A stretch of 45,889 nucleotides of DNA from CAZAXU01 sp964489245 (GCA_964489245.1 CAZAXU010000014.1:1-45889); one strand, 5' to 3'. Counted from the first letter of the stretch, positions 16,600-25,833 are shown. Made by a program: numbers and translations. Notes: generated by a model from the letters alone, not told the origin.

Positions 16600-19416
16600 A
16601 TGAAAAACTACGATTTCAACGCCATTGACTATAAATGGCAAAAATATTGGGCAAAACACGAAACTTTCAAGGCAGAAAACCATTCTGACAAACCAAAATT
16701 CTACGTGCTTGATATGTTCCCTTATCCTTCCGGAGCAGGCTTGCATGTGGGGCATCCTTTAGGCTATATTGCCTCTGATATTTTTGCACGCTACAAACGT
16801 CATAAAGGCTTTAATGTTTTGCACCCGATGGGTTACGACAGTTTCGGTTTGCCCGCCGAACAATATGCCATCCAAACCGGTCAACATCCGGCAATTACTA
16901 CCGAACAAAACATCAAACGTTATAGGGAACAAATGGATAAAATAGGATTTTCATTTGATTGGTCTCGCAAAATCCGCACCTCCGACCCGAAATATTATAA
17001 ATGGACACAATGGATATTTTTACAATTATTCAATTCATATTATTGCAACGACACACAGCAAGCGCGTCCAGTCTCAGAACTCATAGAAGTTTTTGAAGCA
17101 GAAGGAAATATCCGCATTAATGCTGCTTGCGATAGCGACATCACTTCTTTTACAGCCGAAGATTGGGAAAATTTCACCCCGCAACAACAAGACAAGATCC
17201 TGCATAAATACCGTATTACCTATTTATCGGAAACCGAAGTAAATTGGTGTCCTGATTTGGGAACCGTATTGGCAAATGACGAAATCGTCAACGGCGTATC
17301 AGAACGAGGAGGACATCCGGTGGTTAAGAAAAAAATGACCCAATGGATGATGCGCATTACGGCTTATGCAGAACGTCTATTACAAGATTTGGAACAACTG
17401 CAATGGACAGACTCACTCAAAGAAATGCAACGCAATTGGATTGGAAAGTCTGTTGGAGCATCCATTAGATTTGATGTTATCAATACAAATAAATTTTTTG
17501 AAGTATTCACCACAAGAGCCGATACTTTGTTTGGCGTGACTTTTATGGTCCTTGCTCCTGAACACGAGTTAGTCGATAAAATTACCACCCCAGAATATCG
17601 CGAACAAGTTAAGGCATATCAAGAAAAAGCCGCTCGGAAAAGCGAACGCGAACGCATGGCAGAAGTTGATAAAAAAACAGGACAGTTTACAGGCGCCTAC
17701 GCTCTTCATCCTTTCACGGGAAAAAATATTCCAATCTGGATTAGCGATTATGTACTGGCAGGATATGGAACCGGTGCCATTATGGCAGTCCCCTCAGGCG
17801 ATCAACGAGACTGGGATTTTGCCAAACAAATGAATATCCCGATTGTCAACATTTTTGAAGGAAATGATATTGAAAAAAGTGCCAATGAAGATAAAAATGC
17901 CGTATTGACCAACTCGGAATTTTTAAATGGATTATCTGCCAAAGAAGCCATTCCACGCATAATTGAAGAATTGGAAAAACGCGGTATCGGGAAAGCGGAA
18001 ATCAATTATCGCTTGCGCGATGCTGTTTTTTCCCGACAAAGATATTGGGGAGAACCTTTTCCTATTTATCATAAAAATGGTATAGCAACGGCAATACCTG
18101 AAAAATTTTTACCTGTTGAACTACCCGAAGTAGAAAAATATTTACCAACAGAAGACGGACAACCGCCCTTGGGCAATGCCAAAATTTGGGCTTGGGACGA
18201 AAAGAATGAAAAAATCGTTTCGGTGGACTTAATAGACAATGAAACCATATTCCCGATGGAGTTGAACACTATGCCCGGCTGGGCGGGAAGTTCATGGTAT
18301 TTTAACCGCTATATGGATCCACACAATGACCAAGAAGCTTTTGGTAAAGATGCCGTGAATTATTGGCAAAAAGTAGATTTATATTTAGGTGGGAGCGAAC
18401 ATGCCGCCGGACATTTATTGTACAGCCGTTTTTGGCAAAAATTTTTGTTTGATATAGGTAGCGTTCCCGAACCTGAATTTAGCGTAAAGTTGATTAACCA
18501 AGGTATGATTTTGGGAACTAGTGCCTTTGCTTATCGCATTAATGGAACAAATAAGTTCGTTTCTTATGGATTAAAAGATGAATATGAAACCACTCCCATT
18601 CATGCCGATGTAAACATGATAGATGATTACGACTATTTAGATATTGAAAAATTTAAAGCTTGGCGTCCCGATTTTGCCGATGCTGAATTTATTTTGGAAA
18701 ACGGCAAGTACAAAGTAGGACGCGAAGTCGAAAAAATGTCCAAATCAAAATACAATGTGATGAATCCCGATGATATCGTAGAAAAATACGGCGCCGATAC
18801 CTTACGTATGTATGAAATGTTTTTAGGTCCCATTGAGGATGCCAAGCCTTGGAATATTGCCGGCATTAAAGGTGTGCATAATTTCCTGCGCAAGTTCTGG
18901 ACAATGTTTCATGCAGACGGCGTTTTTGATGTATCTTTGGAAGAACCTACCGAACAAGAGCTGAAAATATTACACAAAACCATCAAAAAAGTTACTGAAG
19001 ACATTGAAAACTTTTCATTCAACACGGCAATCAGCCAATTTATGATTGCACTGAATGAACTGGGAAAATTAAAAACCAACAAACGTAAAATTCTCTCACC
19101 GCTAGTAGTTTTACTATCACCCTTTGCTCCGCATTTGGCAGAAGAATTATGGGACGAATTGGGACATGAAGGAGAAAGTATCTCTTTTGAAGCTTATCCG
19201 AAATATGAAGAAAAATATTTAAAAGAAAACTCCAAAGAATATCCCATCATGATCAACGGAAAAATGAGACATAAAATATCTTTGGGAGTCAATCTTTCTA
19301 AGGACGAAATTGAAAAAATTGTATTAAATGATGAAAAGGTACGAAATTTGATTGGTGATAAAAAAATTAGGAAAATTATCATTGTTCCTAATAAAATTGT
19401 AAACATCGTTTTATAA
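16600..19416 (+). CDS. leuS: Leucyl-tRNA synthetase
   Basis: A 938-residue class I aminoacyl-tRNA synthetase. The HIGH motif is HVGH (residues 49-52) in PYPSGAGLHVGHPLGY and the KMSKS motif is at 712-716. Between them lies the CP1 editing domain, with the FTTRADTLFGVTFMVLAPEH and GYGTGAIMAVP blocks that hydrolyse mischarged tRNA. A roughly 60-residue acidic insertion around residues 147-205 (DTQQARPVSELIEVFEAEG and following) is, as I recall, typical of Bacteroidota LeuRS. The frame extends 27 nt further upstream to a TTG, rejected because the -7 element overlaps it. Confidence 0.96.
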   Translation: MKNYDFNAIDYKWQKYWAKHETFKAENHSDKPKFYVLDMFPYPSGAGLHVGHPLGYIASDIFARYKRHKGFNVLHPMGYDSFGLPAEQYAIQTGQHPAITTEQNIKRYREQMDKIGFSFDWSRKIRTSDPKYYKWTQWIFLQLFNSYYCNDTQQARPVSELIEVFEAEGNIRINAACDSDITSFTAEDWENFTPQQQDKILHKYRITYLSETEVNWCPDLGTVLANDEIVNGVSERGGHPVVKKKMTQWMMRITAYAERLLQDLEQLQWTDSLKEMQRNWIGKSVGASIRFDVINTNKFFEVFTTRADTLFGVTFMVLAPEHELVDKITTPEYREQVKAYQEKAARKSERERMAEVDKKTGQFTGAYALHPFTGKNIPIWISDYVLAGYGTGAIMAVPSGDQRDWDFAKQMNIPIVNIFEGNDIEKSANEDKNAVLTNSEFLNGLSAKEAIPRIIEELEKRGIGKAEINYRLRDAVFSRQRYWGEPFPIYHKNGIATAIPEKFLPVELPEVEKYLPTEDGQPPLGNAKIWAWDEKNEKIVSVDLIDNETIFPMELNTMPGWAGSSWYFNRYMDPHNDQEAFGKDAVNYWQKVDLYLGGSEHAAGHLLYSRFWQKFLFDIGSVPEPEFSVKLINQGMILGTSAFAYRINGTNKFVSYGLKDEYETTPIHADVNMIDDYDYLDIEKFKAWRPDFADAEFILENGKYKVGREVEKMSKSKYNVMNPDDIVEKYGADTLRMYEMFLGPIEDAKPWNIAGIKGVHNFLRKFWTMFHADGVFDVSLEEPTEQELKILHKTIKKVTEDIENFSFNTAISQFMIALNELGKLKTNKRKILSPLVVLLSPFAPHLAEELWDELGHEGESISFEAYPKYEEKYLKENSKEYPIMINGKMRHKISLGVNLSKDEIEKIVLNDEKVRNLIGDKKIRKIIIVPNKIVNIVL

Positions 19417-19436
19417 AGATATCACAATTCTAATTT

Positions 19437-19464
19437 TTATTGAAATGATGATATCATTTAATAA
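19437..19464. promoter_or_regulatory. Inverted repeat upstream of the zinc peptidase gene
   Basis: The arms AAATGAT and ATCATTT around GAT extend outward to TTATT/AATAA with one bulged G. No T-tract follows, so it is a poor terminator. It sits just before a -7-like TATATTTA (19472-19479), where a -33 region would be, and could be an operator. Confidence 0.3.
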
Positions 19465-19513
19465 AAAATTGTATATTTATAGTCACATTTTAATAATCTT
19501 AAATTAAAAAACT

Positions 19514-20191
19514 ATGAGTTTTAGTTACATTTTAATAGCTGTTATCGGAGTTGCCGGAATGATTGTGCAAAGCCGATTGAAAAGCAAATTTAAACACTAC
19601 GGAAAAATCAAGTTAAACAAGGGATATACCGGTGCCGAAATTGCACAAATGATGTTAGACGACCATGGAATCACCGATGTAAAAGTGGTTTCTACTCCCG
19701 GGTTTTTAACTGACCATTATCATCCTACAAAAAAAACCGTCAACTTGAGTGAACCGGTTTATGCTTCAAACAGTATTTCTGCAGCAGCCGTAGCAGCGCA
19801 TGAATGCGGACATGCCGTTCAGCATGCCAAGGGCTATGCTTGGTTGCAGCTACGTTCCAAACTGGTACCTGTGGTTCAATTTTCCTCCTCATTTGTCAAT
19901 TTTTTACTGATTGGCGGAATTTTAATGGTCAATACTTTCCCTAAATTATTGTTGATTGGAATCATATTTTTCTTTCTTACCGTTTTATTCAGTTTCATCA
20001 CACTTCCGGTTGAATATGATGCAAGCAACAGGGCAAAAAAATGGCTGGAAGAAAAAGGACTGGTCACATCTGAAGAAAAAGCCGGTGTGAACGATGCACT
20101 GAAATGGGCTGCCAGAACCTATGTGGTTTCTGCCATCGGATCTGTAGCAACATTGTTATACTATATCAGTATTTACAACAGAAGAAGTTAA
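19514..20191 (+). CDS. Membrane zinc metallopeptidase, YugP-like
   Basis: A 225-residue integral membrane protein of the neutral zinc metallopeptidase family (YugP type). It has an N-terminal hydrophobic helix (residues about 3-17), the zinc motif HECGHAVQH (residues about 97-105) preceded by AAAVAAHE, two adjacent transmembrane helices (about 118-157), and a further hydrophobic segment at the C-terminus. The glutamate of PVEYDASNRAKKWL, after the second helix pair, is a likely third zinc ligand. Substrates are unknown. A terminator follows its stop. Confidence 0.85.
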   Translation: MSFSYILIAVIGVAGMIVQSRLKSKFKHYGKIKLNKGYTGAEIAQMMLDDHGITDVKVVSTPGFLTDHYHPTKKTVNLSEPVYASNSISAAAVAAHECGHAVQHAKGYAWLQLRSKLVPVVQFSSSFVNFLLIGGILMVNTFPKLLLIGIIFFFLTVLFSFITLPVEYDASNRAKKWLEEKGLVTSEEKAGVNDALKWAARTYVVSAIGSVATLLYYISIYNRRS

Positions 20192-20219
20192 TAATGAAAA
20201 TTATATAAATCTAAATAAT

Positions 20220-20253
20220 ACCTCAATTTGATTTAAACCGAATTGGGGTTTTT
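20220..20253 (+). terminator. Intrinsic terminator after the zinc peptidase gene
   Basis: ACCTCAATT pairs with AATTGGGGT (one G-U pair in RNA) around a 12-nt loop and runs into TTTTT. It overlaps the false upstream extension of upp. Confidence 0.7.
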
Positions 20254-20272
20254 ATTTATAAAAAATAACCCG

Positions 20273-20926
20273 ATGATTATCAAACACGTTTCTAAACAAA
20301 ATTCTATTCTGAATAAGTTTATCGCCGAAATTCGCGATGAAAAAATTCAAAAAGACAGCCTGCGTTTCAGAACAAATATTGAGAGAATGGGAGAAATCAT
20401 CTCCTATGAATTGAGCAAAACATTCAACTACAAAGAAACCGATATCAAAACACCTTTAGGCACAAAAACCATGAACGTCCTCAAAGATCATGTGGTACTC
20501 GCATCCATTTTAAGAGCAGGACTCCCTCTGCATATGGGCGTTTTGAGAATATTTGACGATGCAGAAAATGCATTTATCTCTGCCTATAGAAAACATATCC
20601 AGAATTCTGACGACTTCAATATTCAAGTAGATTATATCGCAACACCAAGCATAAAGGATAAAGTTTTGATTCTGGTAGATCCTATGTTGGCAACCGGAAG
20701 ATCCTTAATTGCCGTTTATGAAAAACTTTTAAAATTCGGAGAACCCAAAACCGTTCATATCATTTCCATTATCGGATCTGAAAAAGGTATTGACTATATC
20801 GACAAGCATTTGCCAAAAAATTCCTATCTTTGGATTGCCGATTTCGATAAAAAATTAAACCATAAAGGCTATATCGTTCCCGGACTGGGAGATGCCGGAG
20901 ACTTAGCATACGGAAAGAAAATATAA
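20273..20926 (+). CDS. upp: Uracil phosphoribosyltransferase
   Basis: A salvage enzyme making UMP from uracil and PRPP. The 217-residue protein has the PRPP-binding loop LVDPMLATGRSLIAVY (residues about 133-148; many homologues have ATGGS here), the SILRAGLPLHMG flap region and the uracil-site YIVPGLGDAGDLAYG near the C-terminus. The start is the ATG at 20273; the frame runs 30 nt further to a TTG, but that lies inside the preceding terminator stem. It is followed 18 nt later by the LEA-like gene. Confidence 0.93.
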   Translation: MIIKHVSKQNSILNKFIAEIRDEKIQKDSLRFRTNIERMGEIISYELSKTFNYKETDIKTPLGTKTMNVLKDHVVLASILRAGLPLHMGVLRIFDDAENAFISAYRKHIQNSDDFNIQVDYIATPSIKDKVLILVDPMLATGRSLIAVYEKLLKFGEPKTVHIISIIGSEKGIDYIDKHLPKNSYLWIADFDKKLNHKGYIVPGLGDAGDLAYGKKI

Positions 20927-20944
20927 ACAACAAAAAACAAAAAA

Positions 20945-21508
20945 ATGGGACTATTTGATTCAATTAAAAAAGTATTTAGCTCTAAGAAAGCAAAAGAAAT
21001 CGTAGATGACGTGCAAGAATTTGCGGAACAAACAGCTAAAGCCGCCGAAGAAAAATTTGAAAAAATTTCCGAGGAAATTAAAGAAGAAACCAAAGAATTC
21101 AGGGAAAAAGCCGCTGAAACCTTTGAAGATATTGCCGAAAAAGCAAAAGAAGTCACTGAAGATGTAACGGAAGAACTGAAAAAAGCAAGTTCGGAATTGA
21201 TGGAAGAAACTAAAGAATTCAGAGAAAAAGCAACGGAAGTTGCCGGAAAAGTTGTTGATAAAGCAAAAGAAGTGACCACAGAAGTTGCCGGCGGATTATC
21301 AAAAGCCGGATCTGAATTGATGGAAGAAACCAAAGAGTTCAGAGAAAAAGCTGCCGATGTAGTCGATAAAGCCGCTGATAAAGCCAGCCAAGTAGCTGAC
21401 AATATTTCTGATAAGGTCAAAGATGCCGTTGACAAAACCGAGGATGCTGCCGAGGAAGTGGCTGACAAGACTGAAGAAAATATCGACAAAAATACGCCTG
21501 AGAGCTAG
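20945..21508 (+). CDS. LEA/apolipoprotein-like helical repeat protein
   Basis: A 187-residue highly charged, alanine/lysine/glutamate-rich protein with no cysteine and almost no aromatic residues after the N-terminal MGLFDSIKKVF. Residues about 45-165 hold three copies of a 40-residue unit whose landmark EETKEFREKA begins at residues 47, 87 and 127. At DNA level the copies align at an exact 120-bp period. No signal peptide is visible. The pattern resembles late-embryogenesis-abundant and YtxH-like proteins that form amphipathic helices and protect membranes or proteins under stress; this is inference from composition. It is probably transcribed with upp and ends at a very strong terminator. 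Confidence 0.75.
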   Translation: MGLFDSIKKVFSSKKAKEIVDDVQEFAEQTAKAAEEKFEKISEEIKEETKEFREKAAETFEDIAEKAKEVTEDVTEELKKASSELMEETKEFREKATEVAGKVVDKAKEVTTEVAGGLSKAGSELMEETKEFREKAADVVDKAADKASQVADNISDKVKDAVDKTEDAAEEVADKTEENIDKNTPES

Positions 21509-21556
21509 AATCACACACAGAACAATTCTTTTTCCGGAAAGTATTTGAACTTTCTT

Positions 21557-21598
21557 AAAACACCAAAAGCTCTGCTTTGCAGAGCTTTTGGTGTTTTT
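21557..21598. terminator. Strong bidirectional terminator
   Basis: A perfect 19-bp stem (AAAACACCAAAAGCTCTGC and its complement) closes on a TTT loop and ends in a T-run. It lies between the convergent LEA-like gene (+) and mvaD (-). Confidence 0.93.
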
Positions 21599-21627
21599 AA
21601 TTTATCCGACTCAATACGTATTCTTTA

Positions 21628-22683
21628 TTAAATCGAATCCAAAATAAAATCCTGTTTATTCACCGACCGAATAAAATCCAATACCTCTCTTTTTTCCTTT
21701 TCGGGATACAAAATATGTATATTGGCTCCCGCGTCCAAAGTGAAACAAATTTTAACTCCCGTTTGTTGTCGATAGACTCTTATCTGTTGCATCATTTCAA
21801 GAGTTTGCGGCAACATCAATATATAATTTGGAACCGAAGTCATCATCAAAGCATGTAAAGTTAGCGCTTCCGTTTCCACCAAACATACAAAGTCATCTAA
21901 ATCTCCGGATTGCAAAATCTCTGTCATCTTCAATGCATGCTCAAAAGCCTGTTTTCTGCGAATATCTTTAAAAATATGTCGATTCATCAAATCATGCCCT
22001 AGACTACTGGAAACTTGTTTTTGCCCTTTTTCTATCAAAATAATGCTGTCTTGATAATTTTCAAAATTGGAATGTATTTTGAAATCGGGTTGTATAGCAT
22101 ATAAATTCGATGAATTTTCAATCTTCGGATGTGTTCCCCAGATGGTCACGGGTGATTCAATGCTTCTGGCGGCGCTACCCGAACCCAATCTGGCTAAAAA
22201 AGACGCCTTTTTGAGCAAGTAATCTTCACCTAAATCAGGAGAAAGTTGTTTCTCCATGCTTATGATAATTTTTGCCAACGCAGCAAAACCACTGGCAGAA
22301 GATGCTATTCCACTAGAATGCGGAAAACTGTTTTGACTGTCAAATTCAAATTCAAAATATTTCAGAAAAGGAACATATTTATCAATCCTGTTAAAAAAAG
22401 TTTCGATTTTCGGTTCAAAATCAGGCTTGTGAACTCCTTCAAAATAAAACTTAAATAAAGTCTTCTTTTGAGGCATACTTGTTTTCTTATATTTTGCCAA
22501 TGTTTCAGTCTTGCTTTTGCTTAACGTAAAACTAACAGATGGATTCATTGGAATTTGTTCGGAAAACTTTCCCCAATATTTAACCAATGCAATATTTGAT
22601 GGCGCATCTTCCCTAATGACTCCCTCAGTAGGAATCAAAGACAAATCAAAATTGTTATTAATAAAATTCCGTGCTGAATACAT
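21628..22683 (-). CDS. mvaD: Diphosphomevalonate decarboxylase
   Basis: The last enzyme of the mevalonate pathway before isopentenyl diphosphate; it decarboxylates mevalonate 5-diphosphate with ATP. The 351-residue GHMP-family protein shows APSNIALVKYWGK near the N-terminus, the nucleotide loop SSGIASSASGFAALA, ARLGSGSAARSI and, near the C-terminus, FTLDAGANIHILYP. Flavobacteria, unlike most Bacteroidia, use this pathway, which helps place the organism. The gene starts 74 bp after the folK fusion on the same strand. Confidence 0.92.
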   Translation of the reverse strand: MYSARNFINNNFDLSLIPTEGVIREDAPSNIALVKYWGKFSEQIPMNPSVSFTLSKSKTETLAKYKKTSMPQKKTLFKFYFEGVHKPDFEPKIETFFNRIDKYVPFLKYFEFEFDSQNSFPHSSGIASSASGFAALAKIIISMEKQLSPDLGEDYLLKKASFLARLGSGSAARSIESPVTIWGTHPKIENSSNLYAIQPDFKIHSNFENYQDSIILIEKGQKQVSSSLGHDLMNRHIFKDIRRKQAFEHALKMTEILQSGDLDDFVCLVETEALTLHALMMTSVPNYILMLPQTLEMMQQIRVYRQQTGVKICFTLDAGANIHILYPEKEKREVLDFIRSVNKQDFILDSI

Positions 22684-22757
22684 TGATTAAAATTTTATTT
22701 TATGCATATTTCATTCTCATACATACCACTCTATATCGCCCCCTAATTCTAAAAAGG

Positions 22758-23906
22758 CTATACTTTCACAATACGCTGTTTTATATCCGTTTCTTTCCGA
22801 TCTGTGATAATCTCAACCATCTTATGATAGTATTCCGGATTTTTTACAAAATCAATATCACTGATATCCAAAATCAAAACATTCAAATCTTTTTGTGTCT
22901 TGATAAAATTCATATAGCCTTCATGAATTTGCTCCAAATATTCTCCCTTGATTTGTTGTTCATAAGCTCGTCCTCGCTTTTTAATATTTACTAAAAGCTG
23001 ATCCACATTTTGATACAAATAAATGTACAAGTCAGGTTTAACCAAGTCTTTATACATAAAATTGAACAATTTTTTATAGAGAGCATATTCTTCTTCAGAC
23101 AAAGTCACTTTTGAAAATATCAAAGATTTAAAAACAAAATAGTCCGAAATCACCGATGTTTTAAACAAATCATATTGTGCCAAGTCATCAGAAAGTTGTT
23201 GATATCTGTCTGCCAAAAACGACATTTCCAACGGAAAAGCATAGCGTTTTGGGTTCTCATAGAATTTAGGTAAAAACGGGTTCTCTTCAAAACGTTCCAA
23301 CACCAATTTGGCATTGAAATCCTGAGCAAATTGTGTCGAAAAAGTGGTTTTCCCCGCTCCTATATTTCCTTCAATTGCAATAAAGTTGTAGCCTGTTTCC
23401 CGTTTAATTTCCAATTTTTCTCTTCTGATTTTGGGGTTGATTTTTTCTGGGGATAAATTTACTAAATCTTTACTTGTCTTTCTTAAAATCGGATGAAAAT
23501 ATTTCGGCAAGATTTCAGCCAAAGGAAATAAAACAAAGTTTCTTTCATGTAACAGTTTATGTGGAATTGTTAAATCGTTCCGGTTCAACACCATATCATT
23601 ATAAAACAAAATATCGATATCAATTGTTCTATTCTGATAATTTTGACTCGGACTTTTTTGGTTTCGTCCGAGTAATTGTTCAATTCTCTGCGATTTTATC
23701 AAGGCTTCTTCCGGTTGCAATTCCGTTTCAACCAAAATCACGGCATTTAAAAAATCTTTTCCGTCAAATCCCCACGCCGGTGTTTCATAAACCGATGAAC
23801 ATTTGACTATTTTTCCCAATCTGCTTTCGATATAAAGTAGTGCTGCATTCAAATTTTGTATGCGATTTCCCAGATTGCTACCTATTCCTAATACCAGTTG
23901 ATTCAT
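22758..23906 (-). CDS. folK: Fusion: HPPK (folate synthesis) with deoxynucleoside kinase
   Basis: A 382-residue two-enzyme protein. Residues 1-155 are 6-hydroxymethyl-7,8-dihydropterin pyrophosphokinase: GIGSNLGNR at the start, the ETPAWG loop, and RTIDIDILFY (93-102). Residues about 172-382 are a deoxynucleoside kinase: P-loop EGNIGAGKTT (179-188), LADRYQQL, and the lid-like KKRGRAYEQQIKGEYL. The first domain acts in folate synthesis; the second would phosphorylate deoxynucleosides for salvage. Single-frame continuity with a short linker (about 155-172) shows a genuine fusion. I recall the same arrangement in other Bacteroidota. It is 3 nt from the ZIP gene. Confidence 0.9.
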   Translation of the reverse strand: MNQLVLGIGSNLGNRIQNLNAALLYIESRLGKIVKCSSVYETPAWGFDGKDFLNAVILVETELQPEEALIKSQRIEQLLGRNQKSPSQNYQNRTIDIDILFYNDMVLNRNDLTIPHKLLHERNFVLFPLAEILPKYFHPILRKTSKDLVNLSPEKINPKIRREKLEIKRETGYNFIAIEGNIGAGKTTFSTQFAQDFNAKLVLERFEENPFLPKFYENPKRYAFPLEMSFLADRYQQLSDDLAQYDLFKTSVISDYFVFKSLIFSKVTLSEEEYALYKKLFNFMYKDLVKPDLYIYLYQNVDQLLVNIKKRGRAYEQQIKGEYLEQIHEGYMNFIKTQKDLNVLILDISDIDFVKNPEYYHKMVEIITDRKETDIKQRIVKV

Positions 23907-23909
23907 AAG

Positions 23910-24584
23910 CTAACTCAAATAAGCAATCCCCAAAGCAACAAAAATTAAAATGAATTTCCTGAGATTGAATTCATGTGAATGTTCATTTTCAAAAAGTATG
24001 TTTGTGCCGATATGCGCCAAAATTCCAACCACAAAAGCATTGATATAACTACTATATTCGGTCAAGAAATCCACATGCTCTCCTAAATAAGCTGCCAAAG
24101 GTGTCATCGATGCGAAAAAAAGCAAAAAAATGACGATATTGGACTTTTTTATACCCGATTTAAGCAAAAAAGTACTTAAAACAATAGAAATCGGCAGTTT
24201 ATGAATCAAAATTCCATATAAATAGGAGCTGTGCAGATGATGTCCTTGATGAATAGGCAAGCCCTCCATAAAAGCGTGAATGGAAATACTCACAAAAAGT
24301 AACCATGGGGTTTTGTCAAACAGATGTTGATGCCCGTGTTCCGCACCATGTGAAAAAAGTTCGAGCAATAATTGAAAAATAATTCCAAGCATGATAAAAA
24401 GCCCCACGCTTCTGTCACCATCTTTATAAACCTCAGGCAAAAGATGAAAAACAATGATTGACAATAGATAAGCTCCACTAAAACTCAATAACAGCTTAAT
24501 GAAGTGAGAGTCCTTATTCTTATTGAAAAAAGCAAAACCACCTCCAATCATCACAACAAAAAATAAAGCCAAATAAGTCATCAT
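23910..24584 (-). CDS. ZIP family metal transporter
   Basis: A 224-residue inner-membrane protein with about eight hydrophobic segments, made almost entirely of helices. Family landmarks are HLLPEVY in an early helix, a His-rich loop (GAEHGHQHLF), and metal-site helices with SISIHAFMEGLPIHQG and GILIHKLPISIV, the latter corresponding to the HNxxEG/HExPxE patterns of ZIP transporters. It probably imports zinc or another divalent cation. A 15-bp inverted repeat lies in the divergent gap upstream (24616-24630). Confidence 0.88.
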   Translation of the reverse strand: MMTYLALFFVVMIGGGFAFFNKNKDSHFIKLLLSFSGAYLLSIIVFHLLPEVYKDGDRSVGLFIMLGIIFQLLLELFSHGAEHGHQHLFDKTPWLLFVSISIHAFMEGLPIHQGHHLHSSYLYGILIHKLPISIVLSTFLLKSGIKKSNIVIFLLFFASMTPLAAYLGEHVDFLTEYSSYINAFVVGILAHIGTNILFENEHSHEFNLRKFILIFVALGIAYLS

Positions 24585-24615
24585 AGTGAATCGATTGATG
24601 TATTTATTTTTTCAA

Positions 24616-24630
24616 ATCGGATTTTCCGAT
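24616..24630. promoter_or_regulatory. Short inverted repeat upstream of the ZIP gene
   Basis: ATCGGA-TTT-TCCGAT, in the 87-bp gap between the divergent ZIP and methyltransferase genes and 32 nt before the ZIP start. It could be a metal-responsive operator; there is no T-tract suited to a terminator. Confidence 0.3.
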
Positions 24631-24671
24631 ATCCAATTAGTATTAGTATCTTGCAAAATTATACAATTAAA

Positions 24672-25832
24672 ATGAATTTGGACAATTTAAAATTAACCGC
24701 CAAAACGCTCTATGGTTTTGAGGATATTCTAGCCGATGAGCTACTCGATTTGGGTGCTAGAAATATCAAAAAAGGCAATCGGTCTGTAAACTTTGAAGGA
24801 GATCTTGGGTTTGTCTATAAAGCAAACTACAACTTGCATACGGCAATCAGAATCTTGGTACATATTAAGCATTTCAGAGGAATTAAGTCTCAAGAACAAC
24901 TTTATACGGCAATTTCAAGGATCAATTGGGAAAAATATTTGAATCGAACCGGAAGTTTTGCTATCAGCGTGAGCGGACAGACAAAATATTTCAACAATAC
25001 GCAATTTCTTGCACTAAAAAGCAAAGATGCCATTGCTGATCAATTTAGAAAAAAATATAAAGTTAGACCTAATATTGATTTAGACCGACCCGACCTACGT
25101 ATTAACCTTCATTTCAAAGACGATATTTTGAATGTATCACTTGACAGCTCCGGTGATTCTCTGCACAAAAGAAACTATAGATCTGCTACAAATATTGCTC
25201 CTATAAATGAAGTTTTAGCTGCCGGAATAGTGAAATTATCCGGTTGGGATGCTGGTTCAAATTTAATAGACCCCATGTGTGGTTCAGGAACCATTCTGAT
25301 TGAAGCTGCTATGCTTGCCATGCGAATTCCGGCAAACATCAATCGAAAAGAATTTGGATTCGAGAAATGGAGCAACTATAATGCCGATCTTTTTGAGCTA
25401 ATCAAAACTTCGAGTTTGAAAAAAATTCGTGAAATTTCTAAAAATATTAAACTGATTGGATATGATAAAGCGCCTTCTGCCGTTGAAAAAGCAATACAGA
25501 ACGTGAAAAATGCAAATCTAGACGAATTCATCAAAATCAAACAAGCCGATTTCTTCAAAACCACAAAACCTGAAGGAAAAACAAGCCTGATTTTTAATCC
25601 GCCTTATGACGAGCGCTTATCCATCAACACAAAAGAATTTTATAAAAATATAGGAGACACATTGAAGCATAGATATTCCGGTTCCACAGCATGGTTCATC
25701 ACCGGGAATTTGGAAGCCCTAAAATCTGTAGGTCTGAGACCATCGAAAAGAATTCCGCTTTTCAATGCAAAAATAGAGGCTCGTTTGGTTAAATATGAGA
25801 TGTATCAAGGAAGTCGAAAAAATAAATTCTAA
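24672..25832 (+). CDS. THUMP-domain class I RNA methyltransferase
   Basis: A 386-residue SAM-dependent methyltransferase, probably acting on 23S rRNA at guanine N2 (RlmL N-terminal-half type). Residues about 50-155 are the THUMP RNA-binding domain. The Rossmann domain has DPMCGSGTILIEAAMLA (SAM motif I) and the amino-methylating motif NPPYDERLS. The start is the ATG at 24672; a TTG 21 nt upstream overlaps a -7-like TATCTTG. Target-site assignment is inference from the family. The stop is one base from the stop of convergent plsC. Confidence 0.87.
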   Translation: MNLDNLKLTAKTLYGFEDILADELLDLGARNIKKGNRSVNFEGDLGFVYKANYNLHTAIRILVHIKHFRGIKSQEQLYTAISRINWEKYLNRTGSFAISVSGQTKYFNNTQFLALKSKDAIADQFRKKYKVRPNIDLDRPDLRINLHFKDDILNVSLDSSGDSLHKRNYRSATNIAPINEVLAAGIVKLSGWDAGSNLIDPMCGSGTILIEAAMLAMRIPANINRKEFGFEKWSNYNADLFELIKTSSLKKIREISKNIKLIGYDKAPSAVEKAIQNVKNANLDEFIKIKQADFFKTTKPEGKTSLIFNPPYDERLSINTKEFYKNIGDTLKHRYSGSTAWFITGNLEALKSVGLRPSKRIPLFNAKIEARLVKYEMYQGSRKNKF

Positions 25833-25833
25833 A

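Noticed and set aside
20869..21489. 206-codon frame on the minus strand over the LEA-like gene
   Set aside because: Its Ser/Leu/Phe-rich translation is the mirror of A/E/K-rich codons and overlaps upp; no family likeness and no promoter.
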